A stretch of 64,000 bases of DNA from Bolinopsis microptera. Taxonomy: Eukaryota; Ctenophora; Tentaculata; Lobata; Bolinopsidae. The first letter of the stretch is position 1. The number at the start of each line of letters is the position of its first letter. The notes below the pieces were generated by a model, which ran no database searches, was not told the DNA's origin, and saw nothing but the letters and a program-made list of their open reading frames with translations. The stretch spans positions 12,004,169 to 12,068,168 of the forward strand of contig NC_087072.1 in assembly GCF_026151205.1 (NCBI RefSeq). The letters are read 5' to 3'. The translations under genes were made by a program, and so were the position numbers. Below, piece by piece: positions 11,701-23,700 of the stretch.

Positions 11701-14700
11701 TGTAGACAACACGGTTTTGTGAATGGGAAGTCTTGCACTACCCAGATGGTCCCATTCACAGAAAACCTTGCACTGGCCCTGAACAATAAGTCAAGATCCG
11801 ACATTGTTTATTTTGATTTCGCTAAGGCATTTGACAGTGTCTCACATGACTTAATCCTTCGCAAGCTAAAAAATTTATATGGTATTGATGGTCTGATGCT
11901 TAGATTTTTAAAGTCGTATCTACAAGACAGACGACAGCAGGTTGTTGTAGGCGGAGCTGTCTCAAGCATGCTTCCCGTGCAATCAGGAGTGCCCCAGGGA
12001 TCTATTCTGGGACCACTTCTGTTTGTTCTATTCATCAACGACATGTTCTCGTGTGTCTCGGAGGATACAAATGAAGCATTGTATGCAGATGACACCAAAA
12101 TTTGGAGGGTCATCGAATGCTTTGAAGACCACTATATTCTTCAAGGAGATATAGACAGGTTGTTTGCCTGGTCAATCGATAACAAAATGACTTTTCACCC
12201 TTCAAAGTGTAAGGTGTTATCTGTAACTCTGCAAAGAAATGTATTAGACAATCTTCCTTTTAATATTTATTGGTATAATCTTAAATAACGGAGTAGTTCG
12301 CTGTTTATTAGTCTCATGATTGAAATACTGATATCTGGATATTATCCGGTTGGAAGAGACAAGGACAAGTGAAACAAGGAAGTTAGGAGTTAGTTTTAAT
12401 ACTTTCAACACTACTATATAACAAATAATTTGAGCCTGAAGATGGCGTTGACGCCGAAAATTTGCCCTTACTCCTAACTTCCTTGTTTCACTTGTCCTTG
12501 TCTCTTCCAACCGGATAATATCCAGATATCAGTGGTATAATCTTAATGAAGTCATAATTGATTATGTGGCATCCCATACAGATCTTGGTGTAATAATGAA
12601 CAACAGGTTTCTGTGGGGTGCACATTGTGATCAATTGATATCTAAAGCAAGCTCGAAGCTTGGGCTCTTAAAGAGAACCTGTCATTTTACCATGAATAAA
12701 CGCCAAAAGAGGGCTTTCTACCTTACCATTGTAAGATCAATCTTTGAACATTGCTCAGTTATATGGTGTCCTCAGCGATCGACACACATGTCGAAGTTTG
12801 AGGCAATCCAGAAAAGAGCGATCAAATGGATCAATGGACAACAGTTTGATCATTATAGTGATATTGTATTTTATGAGAAGCAGAAGGAGCTTAAAATTCT
12901 ACCCATTAGATCTAAGTTCATCCATAATTCAATTACGCTCTTCTATAAAATAGTAAATGATTTGGTAAGTATATCTCTACCTGAATATATTACTGTTGTT
13001 GAAGCTGGAACAATGAGGTACACAAGGAGCACGGCATCAGTCATTGAAGGACTTGACACCAGCACATATACCTGCTCTATTGTACCAAACTGCGATAGTT
13101 TCAGAAACAGCTTCTTTTATAGAACAATGCCTCTGTGGAATGCACTGCCAGCCTATGTTAGACAGACTGAGAAAATTTCTATTTTCAAAACAAAGCTAAC
13201 TGAATTTCTCTGGTCTTCTGACGTATGCTGGCCTGATTAGACGGCCCATCATGGAATATTATTATATATATATTTTACTTTATGAATGTCATACTCTCTA
13301 TAATTTGCCCCTCGCACCTGCAGTAGAACGCGCCGTTTTTTCTCTTATGAAACAACCCGAAACAAGCGCGTCACGCAGTACGTGAGTGGCTAGATTATAG
13401 ATTGTTTTATTATAATATTATTTAATTATGTTATTTTGTTGTTATGTCGTGTAAGTTTGTGGAGTAGTAGCAAGAAGGTATCGTATACATTTAAATTTGT
13501 TCTCTTGATTATTTATTAATGATTTTATGTAGGGTCGGCACCAATGTTATTATGGTCTTACCACCGTGTTTTGGTTCAGCCGAAATAAATTTTACCTTGA
13601 TGTTTTTACATATTGTTTCTCACTCCAGCTGAGTCTGGTAGTGTTGAGTATCATGAATATTTTTCTAGCTCTCTTTTTCCATGTTTTTGCTTCACAGGAG
13701 ATATTGTGGTCTTTTTATTGAATATAACTGTAATACATTGATGTAAAGTTTATTTGAATTTTGAAATAAAAAAAAAAATGTGGTGTTTAAACCTTGTTGA
13801 TGTGTTATGTGGTGTTTAAACCTTGTTGATGTGTTATGTGGTGTTTAAACCTTGTTGATGTGTTATGTGGTGTTTAAACCTTGTTGATGTGTTATGTGGT
13901 GTTTAAACCTTGTTGATGTGTTATGTGGTGTTTAAACCTTGTTGATGTGTTATGTGGTGTTTAAACCTTGTTGATGTGTTATGTGGTGTTTAAACCTTGT
14001 TCATGTGTTATGTGGTGTTTAAACCTTGTTGATGTGTTATGTGGTGTTTAAACCTTGTTAAAGTACAGCCATGCTGATTCTGACACAGGTTGGTTATTTC
14101 GTTATGAATTCATGAATTGAAAGATTAAAGATGATGAATTTGAAAGCTACATCTAACGATTAGTTAATGATCATACTGAAAGTAGCGGTCAAACTCAGTT
14201 CAAATAAACCTTCAGCTCTTGATTTGGAATCAGTTCTAATTGAGACTACTGCGACCTCCCAGACACCAGCACTCCAGACTTTTGACCACACTTCTGACCC
14301 CACTTCTGACCCCACTGAGGTCCCTCTCACAAGTGAGTATACAGTAAATTAGAAAGTTATCATGTTCTAAGTTATCATGTTTGATGTTTCTAAGGACATT
14401 GAAAATACTAATAATCCTAGGAATCGGTGTGTCAGGTAATGGAAATATTTACTTCTAGGAACTTGGAACAAGAACGGGTCATAGCACATACAAGGCCCCC
14501 GACCGACCTCCGTCCTCCGACCTACCTCCGACCGACCTCCGACCGACCTCCGACCGACCTCCGACCGACCTCCGACCGACTTCCGAGTGATTTCCGAGTG
14601 ACCTCCGACCGGCGCCCGACCGGCGCCCGACCGGCGCCCGATCGACCCCCGACCAACCTCCGACCAACCTTCAACCAACCTCCGACCAACCTCCGACCGG

Positions 14701-17700
14701 CGTTCACCTACCGCCGACCGGCGCCCGACTGACCTCCGACCGACCTCCGACCGACCAGCCTTGTCTGTGCTATGACCCTATTTCGTTTCTGATGTTTGAC
14801 AAAAGCTTCCGCACTCAAATTACTACTACTAGATGTGTGTGTAATCCTGTTTATCCTGTTTTTGTGAATTGCAGAGGTTACTTATATACTTTGAACACCA
14901 TTACTTAATATGTAGAAATAATATAATCGTAAAATTCCGTCTTACAGGTGGCCACATATTTAACGCCCAAAAGAATATTGATTACGAACTGAACAAGCCA
15001 TTAGAAGTTGGAGACACTGTTAGAGCTTGGGGCGTCTACAAAGATCACACCACATCCAAATTCAGGTGAAAATAAAGCCACAGTTTGTATAAACAGGTCC
15101 ACTCTAGGAGTTGCAATAATCGAACTTTCCCATAACCAGTTATCTGAAAGTTCTAATCCATGTTTCTGTCTTTTTAGTGTGAACATCATGGGACCAAACT
15201 CAGTGTACCTTCTTCATGTTGACTTTAGACCTTTTAACAATGTGGTAGTTCTGAACAACTATGTGGAGGGATGGAAAACTGAGGTCAGGTGGGTCTATTG
15301 CTAATTCATTGTATTTTATCATTTCAACACTTCAAGATGATAGAGTAAAGACTAAAGATGTGTACAAAATGTTTAAATTGTGTCATGGATATATCAAATA
15401 TAACGCTTCCAGAATATTTCGTTAAGCTTGTTCCCGATGATAACCACTTTGACCAATGAAAGGCAAAGTTTGGAAGTCTAGGAAAAAGTTGTTGTAATGC
15501 ATTTCATGTATCAGGCCGGGGTTTAGCAAGTACAACTTTGCTGCAGAGAAGATGTTTGAAGTAAGGATTGAAGTACACGAGGAAGGGTATAGGATCTTTT
15601 TCAACGGGAATGAGTTGAGCAGTAGGTTCCCTCACCGAGTAGATCCCAGCACTGCCACGCTAGGTGGGTTAAAGTTTTGGTGAATTTAGTGAGAACCAAG
15701 TTGCCTTACAGCTGTGGTGAATTTAGTGAGAACCAAGTTGACTTACAGCTGTGGTAAATTTAGTTTTATATTGACGAGCAACATGTCGATATTTGTTATA
15801 ATAAAATCTAGCACAGAAACTATTATGCAGCTGTTAACATTATTTTACCACTAGTACCACACACAAAAACGGTATTAATGAACCTAATATGGTGCATTTT
15901 TCAACATTTATCTAAAATTTCGATAGTAATTTTGCAATTTCATTAATGATAATCACTTAAACAATAACTTCAGTTACACTACACGGAGGGAGTAACGGAT
16001 TCAAATGGACGGCTCTGAGACTTCCATCTCCACAGCTACCAGGACAAGGTGTTCCTTACGCTACGTTCACTGGAGACAGGAACTATCTTGATACACCCCT
16101 GGTGATAGGAGATACCATTACTGGTCAGTGCGCGGCACCTGGCTAACATGACCCTAAAATAGTATTACTCATTAAGTAATCAATATTATATACTTAAAAG
16201 TCGATAATCCGACTCTTCAAAATTATAACTTAATTTGTATAAACTATTTGACCAAAACCCATAATCATGGGTAGAGTGTACCGCTGCCAGTGTCTCTCTT
16301 TTCCAAAGAAAAGGAAATGATATTAATTTGAATAACCGTCCGCAAATGCAAATTGGTACCGAGAATGAAATCGGTCGCTCGCTTTTTCCATTCGATCACG
16401 GCTTACGAATTGTAATAAAGCTTATTGAATGGAAAAAGCAAGCGACCGATTTCATTCTCGGTACCAATTTGCATTTGCGGACGGTTATTCAAATTAATAT
16501 CATTTCCTTTTCTTTGGAAAAGAGAGACACTGGCAGCGGTACACTCTACCCATGATTATGGGTTTTGGTCAAATATCATCTCTTTTTGATTATAATTATG
16601 TCAGGATAATTTACAAAGCCGAAATGTAAACTCATAACTTCATTATTATTTATATTAATAATTAGGAGGTAATTTCATCGATTTCGAAATTTTACCTGAC
16701 TGGATATGGCACTTTTTACTCATTCAAGTTAGCATTAAATTCATATATAATGCCATTTAAATATCGTGGGAAAGCAGAATTTATTCGAAATCACGAATGA
16801 GCAAAATTCTCACCTTTCACACGTGCAAACTTTGAGCGGACGTTGCGTGCGCATACAATATTGAATCACCGTAAATTTTTGCATAGAAGTATTTAATATA
16901 TAGTTTAATAAGCATGCAAAGTTTCAGAAGATTTGATATAGAACTTGGATCACAACGGGACTCCAAAGTTGATAAAAATGGTGAAAACAGCAATTTTCAG
17001 TAATTTTAGCAATTTTCTATCAATTTGGGCGTGTCCCCTCGTGTGCAACTTTTCGATTTTCAACTTTAAAACTAGCCTATAACACAATTTGGACCTTTAA
17101 AAAGCAAAATTGAGCTCCACAACCCAAGGGATGGCCCAACACCAGAGAATACTAATTCACAACTTTTGTGTTTTTATAAAATTATTCTTCAAAAAAGCAC
17201 TTACTTCAATAGCAAATATCTTTATGAAGGAGCAAAGTAAGAAACTTTTCCGGTAGATTTTCAGAATTCTTAAACAATCATCTAAGGTAAAAATGTCCTC
17301 AGATTTTGAATAAAATTACTCCTTAATGGTTTAAAATCGATTTGAAAAGTTATTACTTTGTCAAAAATCAAGTTTTAAAAACACTTAATTTGATGACGTC
17401 ATCAAGTGATGATGATGAAGATAAATTATTTTTTGATATAATGTAAACTAAAGTATAAACAATTATCTTTAAAACCTGTGGTTCGAAATGACTGTATCTT
17501 TTATACTTTTGAATCTACGGACACTTAAATGTAGGCTATAATTGACTGCAAAAGCGTCTATATATATATATATATATATATCGTGAAGTATATATATATA
17601 CTTCACGACAATCTGTTGTAAAACAGGGGTTCCAGAAAACCCACTTCCCGATACTCCTGAAACGTGAAATTTTTTTTACAGTCGATTTGGACAAGGTCAA

Positions 17701-20700
17701 GACGCCCTGCAAAGTTTCAGATCTCTAACTCAATTTTAACATGGTTTTTAAGGCACCTGAATATGGCGATTTTGGGTTTTTTACCTAATTTCGTATAACA
17801 TGCTGGCGCGTATTTTGCGCAAATTTCTTAAAAACCTCCACATAACTATTTCTTATTCCTGTCATCTTTAACATTGAATTAGAATGTTTTGAACTTAAAT
17901 ATACCTGCTGAACTACTTTCGATGAGTCTTAATGCCTGGAAAACAATAAAGGGGATATACTAATATAGGTAGGCGGTGCACGATAAAAAATAAACTTGCT
18001 CGGATTTTCAAAATTTTTGTACCATCGTTTTCTAGAGACTGTGAGAATTTTCACAGTACCAAATTTATCATACCTTTTTGGAATGATCAGTGAGTTTTGC
18101 CTAGGTGCCATATTTGATGGTGCGCGGCTTTTGGAGCAAAATTAGGTGTAAAAGTTGATTCACGATGTCAATCCTTCGCAGCTCGGTGAGGCACAGTGGT
18201 GCATCTCGCCGATCTACCGAAGGCGGTTGCGAGAAGCATTATTTGATGCGCGCGCGACCCAGTAGTGCATCGCGCTACAAGTGTAAAAGTCGCGTAATTT
18301 GACGAAATTCGTTGATTTTTGTCGTATTATTCTGTCATATCTTCGGTTCCTGAACATGAATCATGCTGAAAATTTGTCAGAACCTTCCAATCATACTTAA
18401 CTACCGAACCTAATTTAGTTGGGAGAGATTGGCCTTGACTAAGAGGTCTAAAAATGACAAAATAGGTATAAATTCGTTGATAACTCAAATTCTGAGCATC
18501 GAAATTGCTCAAACTAAATTAGGTTCAGTAGAACATAAGTGTTTACGCGTAAGCTGACCAAATTTCAACAAAATTGTTATATGGGAAGTATTATAACTTT
18601 TCGATTGTTTCCAAAATAATGTGCTGGCCGAAATAAGAGCTAAAAACCATTCAATGGTCAGCGCGCGCGTCTTATTGTCGATGGCGCACTGCCTAATATA
18701 GGGGGTAAATAGTATTGTGAATATAAGGGCGACGGTAATGCTTGCCAGCATTGTGATAAACGGACAAATGAAAATGAGCATATTATTTTAGAAATACTGA
18801 TCTTTCATCTTTCAGCATGGGGTATTTATGCAACTGGTTCCTCTAAATTCAATGTAAACTTAATGATGGAAAACGGACAGGATTTCATGATTCATGTTGA
18901 TTTCAGACCACCTCCCAGTGAAAACAAAGTACGTATTATCTTTGATTCACGATGTCAATCCTTCGCAGCTCGGTGAGGCACAGTGGTGCATCTCGCCGAT
19001 CTACCGAAGAGAGAAGCATTATTTGATGCGCGCGCGACCCAGTAGTGCATCGCGCTACAAGTATTATCTAAAATAGGATATTTTAATCGGTAACCATGGT
19101 AACGGTGGCGTAACACGAACAGTGGCGTAACACGAACAGTGGCGTAACACGAACCCTCTGATAACTTATCCATATTATGAGTCAGACCAGCAATTTTTAT
19201 TTACAATCCATTCGAATTCATATTCTAGGTCTATTAGTACAGTCAAATCCGTCCTTATTTAAGCCTTTGTCGGACAAAATTCGCAACAAAGCGATTTTAA
19301 CGGGATATGGTCGGGACAGGTCCCAGGAATCATTCCAGAAAATTCCCAAAAAATCTGACTTGAGCAAAATCCACAATTACCACTTTTTTACCACCTTTTT
19401 ACCACTTTGGTTTTCCGCAAATAAGTCACGTTCTGAATATCCTAGAAGATTCTAGTTTAAAGCAGTGTGTTTAGAAAACAAAGGAGAACAACTTTTTCTC
19501 GGACAACTTTTTCAAAAATAAATTATTTAATTAATTAATTAAATAATTAGTAAATTTTCAAATATTTCAAAAATATATTTTGATACAAAATGTTCACAAT
19601 TGCATTACACGTACAATGAACTAATTTTTATAAAACTTTTGAAAATTTTCACTTTCAATATTTTGGACTTGTAAAATTTTCGAAATTTGTAAAGAATAAC
19701 CACTAGTTACCACTTTTTACCACATTGGATCTCCGCTAATAAAACGACTTCTGAATGTCGTAGAAGGTTCTAGATTGAACCGATGTGTTCAAAACATAAG
19801 AGAGAACAACTTTTATCCGCCAACCTTTAGATTAGATAATTAATTAATTAATTAATTAGATAATAAGTAAATTTTTTAAAATTTCAAAAATATAATTTCT
19901 ACCAAAAATCTTTGCCGTGACGTAAAATGAATTTACAGTTACTTGAATGATAGAACAAACACCGTCACATAGATTAGATAACAGATAAAAAGAGATCCAG
20001 ATAAATTGAATAAACGGTCGAATATCCAAATTTGTACGATGCTATAGCTAATAACTATTTACACAATATATCTATCGACTTAGTATTGTGCTTAACTAGA
20101 TTGTTGAACTGGTTTGTTTAAACAAGAGAACTGAATCCTGCGATCTTATCTCTGATTGTCAGTTTATCGTTTGGAAGTGTAAGCTTCAGCTTTTGCTTTA
20201 TGTTGACTTCTATTCGTAAAAAAGTTGAATCTGCCAAGAATCGAGGACTGACATCACTCGAAATAGTTGACATTTTGAAAACAGAAGAACACATCGTGTG
20301 CCTGATACTATACGCGTGCAGATTCTTTGTAAGTAACTGTCAACTAATATACAATAATAGTAATATGTTCTTACCGTTTTACTTTTAAGTTTGATGTCAG
20401 CGGAGAGCGCGACTAGAGGCATTCTTAACCAATACAATGTTTTAATTTACCAGGCAAATGAGGAGTTAATTCCGATGAATAGCTTTAAGAAGGCGAATGA
20501 TCGACAAAGTACATTTGTATGGAATGAAATATGGAAAGGGTTGTTGTCCCCAGGTACTATTTTAACTAATTATCTTTTAGTAAGTGCACTAACTTTTAAA
20601 CTATGCCCAGCAAGTTTGAAACGGATGGTTACAGTCCTATTCATTATCCTGAGGCCTCTCATACTCTGTATAAATAAACAAACCATCGTAACACAGGTTG

Positions 20701-23700
20701 GATCAACAACCCCTGGTGACTAAACGAAATTAAACGGAAGTACAACGGCCTGACCGATTACGCTCAGAGTGACGTCTATTGTGTGTTATTGCAAACAGTG
20801 ACCATAGACCAGTTCCAAAGATTCTTATCGGCCAATGAAGATGAGTCCGTTGTAACTGAGGCAGAACCATCTTTAGTTCACGAACACAGTTTAAACATAT
20901 GTCCATTCTGTAACCTAGAGATCGCACCAAATGATAAATCCTCAAGTCGGGTTACAGGCAGGGTAAGTTATTGTGTGGGGGGAGGGGGGAGGTGGTATAG
21001 TACACATACGTTAGGCATTTTTACCCTACGTCTTGGGGCGATTCGGAATGTCCAAAAATACACTGATTTAGATTAATTTCATACCCAAAGGGCCTTTAGT
21101 AGGAGTGCATACGTTAGGGTATTGTTTCTCCGTAGCTTAGTGCACTGGATTATCACTATAGGGATCGTGCAGACAGCCCAATTACGGTATCGTAGCACCC
21201 TGTCGCATGATTAGCGATTAGGTAATCATTGATTACCCAATCAATTTCGCAAACGAGATAAACAAATTGCTTGATGACTTCGTCATTTTCAGTCTGTTTC
21301 GCGCCATCTTTTCAGAATTCAGATCATATTCCGAATGGAATGGCCTATTGCAATTTGCAATGTGCAGTTTACAGCATGTTCGCAAACACGATTATGTTGA
21401 TTACAAGACTCAACGTATGTGTATTAACTCACGGCACCACCACTCCCCCTAAACTTGGAGGATATTTTGATTTTTAAATGTTATTTAACGACCACGTTGC
21501 TGCTATAATACCGATTTGAAACATTACTTATCCAGGGGATTGCAGCAGTATTGTTGCACTTACCAAGTGACACAGATTTCAAAGTTGGTGACTATCTACA
21601 GTCTACACGCGAAGTGCAGAAAAAATATGACACGTCGATCCCCAACTAAACCTGCATTGGAGCGTGCTGTAGTAACGAGAGAGGTATAGACCGATTTTAA
21701 ATGGCTTCATAAGATACATACTTCTATATTATAATAGTACAAAATATCGCGATGGATTGAAACTTAGTTTCAGGAAATACTTCATGAGCTGAAGTTGGTA
21801 AGGATCGGCTATTCAGAACTATCGCATCTATCGATGAAAGTGTGATAGATGCTTTTTATTCGGCAAATTCTACACCAGCTACCATAAAGCATGTCGGAGA
21901 ACTTTTGATGCTGCAGCTGATTTCATAAAAATCGAGATCACTAGATGAAGCCAGACTTTCAGTTCTTGAACAGAAGTCGCAATCTTCAACAGCAGACATC
22001 AAGTGCAAACAGCTCCCGCCAACATCTGGGGCAGTTGAACAACATTCTTATCGTGTTTACCATCAGCTGTAGGCGTGGGATGAGAATGACCTAGATCCGA
22101 TAAGCTGGGGATGGAAGATGAACAATGGAGCACATGTACCAGTGACCACTCTTATGAGTACAGCTCCGAAAAAGCTCATTCAAAACATCAGTTGCAACTG
22201 TTTAAAGTCAGGTTGTGGCAATGCTTGTTCATGCAGAAAAGCAGGAATAAATTGTGGATCAACCTGCCTCAAATGTCAGGACAATTGCACCAATGTGCCA
22301 GCTGAGGACTCATAAGTATCTAGTATATAATATATATGGTAATATAAAGTGCTGCTTCGATTTCCCAATCAATTTAATGAAAAATTGTTAATTATTCGTG
22401 TTATGCAATTTTAAAATATTGTGATCGAAAATAATTTTTATAATTTTTGAATATTTGTTAAATAATTGATTAACTGATTAATTAATTATCTAATCCAAAG
22501 GTTGGCGAATAAAAGTTGTTCTCTCTTATGTTATAAACACATCGGTTCAATCTAGAACCTTCTACGACATTCAGAAGTCGTTTTATTAGCGGAGATCCAA
22601 TGTGGTAAAAAGTGGTAACTAGTGGTTATTCTTTACAAATTTCGAAAATTTTACAAGTCCAAAATATTGAAAGTGAAAATTTTCAAAAGTTTTATAAAAA
22701 TTAGTTCATTGTACGTGTAATGCAATTGTGAACATTTTGTATCAAAATATATTTTTGAAATATTTGAAAATTTACTTATTATTTAATTAATTAATTAAAT
22801 AATTTATTTTTGAAAAAGTTGTCCGAGAAAAAGTTGTTCTCCTTTGTTTTCTAAACACACTGCTTTAAACTAGAATCTTCTAGGATATTCAGAACGTGAC
22901 TTATTTGCGGAAAACCAAAGTGGTAAAAAGGTGGTAAAAAAGTGGTAATTGTGGATTTTGCTCAAGTCAGATTTTTTGGGAATTTTCTGGAATAATTCCT
23001 GGGACCTGTCCCGACCATATCCCGTTAAAATCGCTTTGTTGCGAATTTTGTCCGACAAAAAGACGGATTTGACTGTAGTACTATATAAGAATCACAGAAT
23101 TATTTATAAGTCTCATTTATACGGCCAATTTCACTGCTGTAACCATAGCATGTGTAAACAATAAATTGTATTAGTTCCCTTTATTTGAATGCCACCGACA
23201 TTTATCACACAACATTATTTTTTCTATTTATCCAAAAGCCTCTGATAAGTGTAAGTTAAGTTTCAAAATTAAGGATATTTAATGAAACACTAATACTAAC
23301 TCCAAAGGTTGTGCTAAACTCAAGGACACAAAGCGGGTGGCAAACTGAGTTAAGGACTTCACTGCCTGCCTTTGAAAACGGGAAAGCATTTAAAGTTGAT
23401 ATCAAATGTTTGGATGGAGAATTTGAGATCTATCATTGTGGCAATGTTAGTATTATCCTTATATGGACATAACGCGTGAGGTCTACACTTAGTAACTAAG
23501 CCTTTCACTAGCTTCAAGCATAGACCTTTAATCAGCTTTGATCTCTTTACTTTCATTTAAAATTATTGCAAAAGTTTCCTCTCAGCGCACCTCTAATATA
23601 AGCCAGAGTTGAAAAGTACGTGAGATAATTTTTTAAATACGCCGTATTTTGCGTATTTTTGCTTATATTATAAGCTCATCTCAGGTACTTGGATCAAGGT

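Larger units (their letters stand above)
11091..13778 (+). mobile_element. 5'-truncated non-LTR retrotransposon (CR1/Jockey-type LINE) in the minisatellite
   Basis: The element begins in mid-ORF at 11091 and ends with an A-run (13766-13778). The array resumes in register with a short atgt overlap, as expected for target-primed insertion. The reverse transcriptase has [34 protein letters not shown] and YADDTKIW, followed by a C-terminal HTDLGV...KLGLLKR...SVIWCP region, typical of CR1/Jockey-like LINEs. It is dead: there is a frameshift near 11455-11500 and a 262-bp fold-back insertion at 12285-12546. There is no endonuclease domain because of the 5' truncation. The 3' UTR spans 13241-13765. 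Confidence 0.9.

Noticed and set aside
7112-14062. CRISPR-like array
   Set aside because: The 29-bp units are contiguous with no unique spacers, and the context is a eukaryotic intron.
14367-14732. Arg/Gly- and Pro-rich frames over the GC-rich array
   Set aside because: All frames on both strands are open because of the short repeat, and they overlap a broken copy of exon 2.
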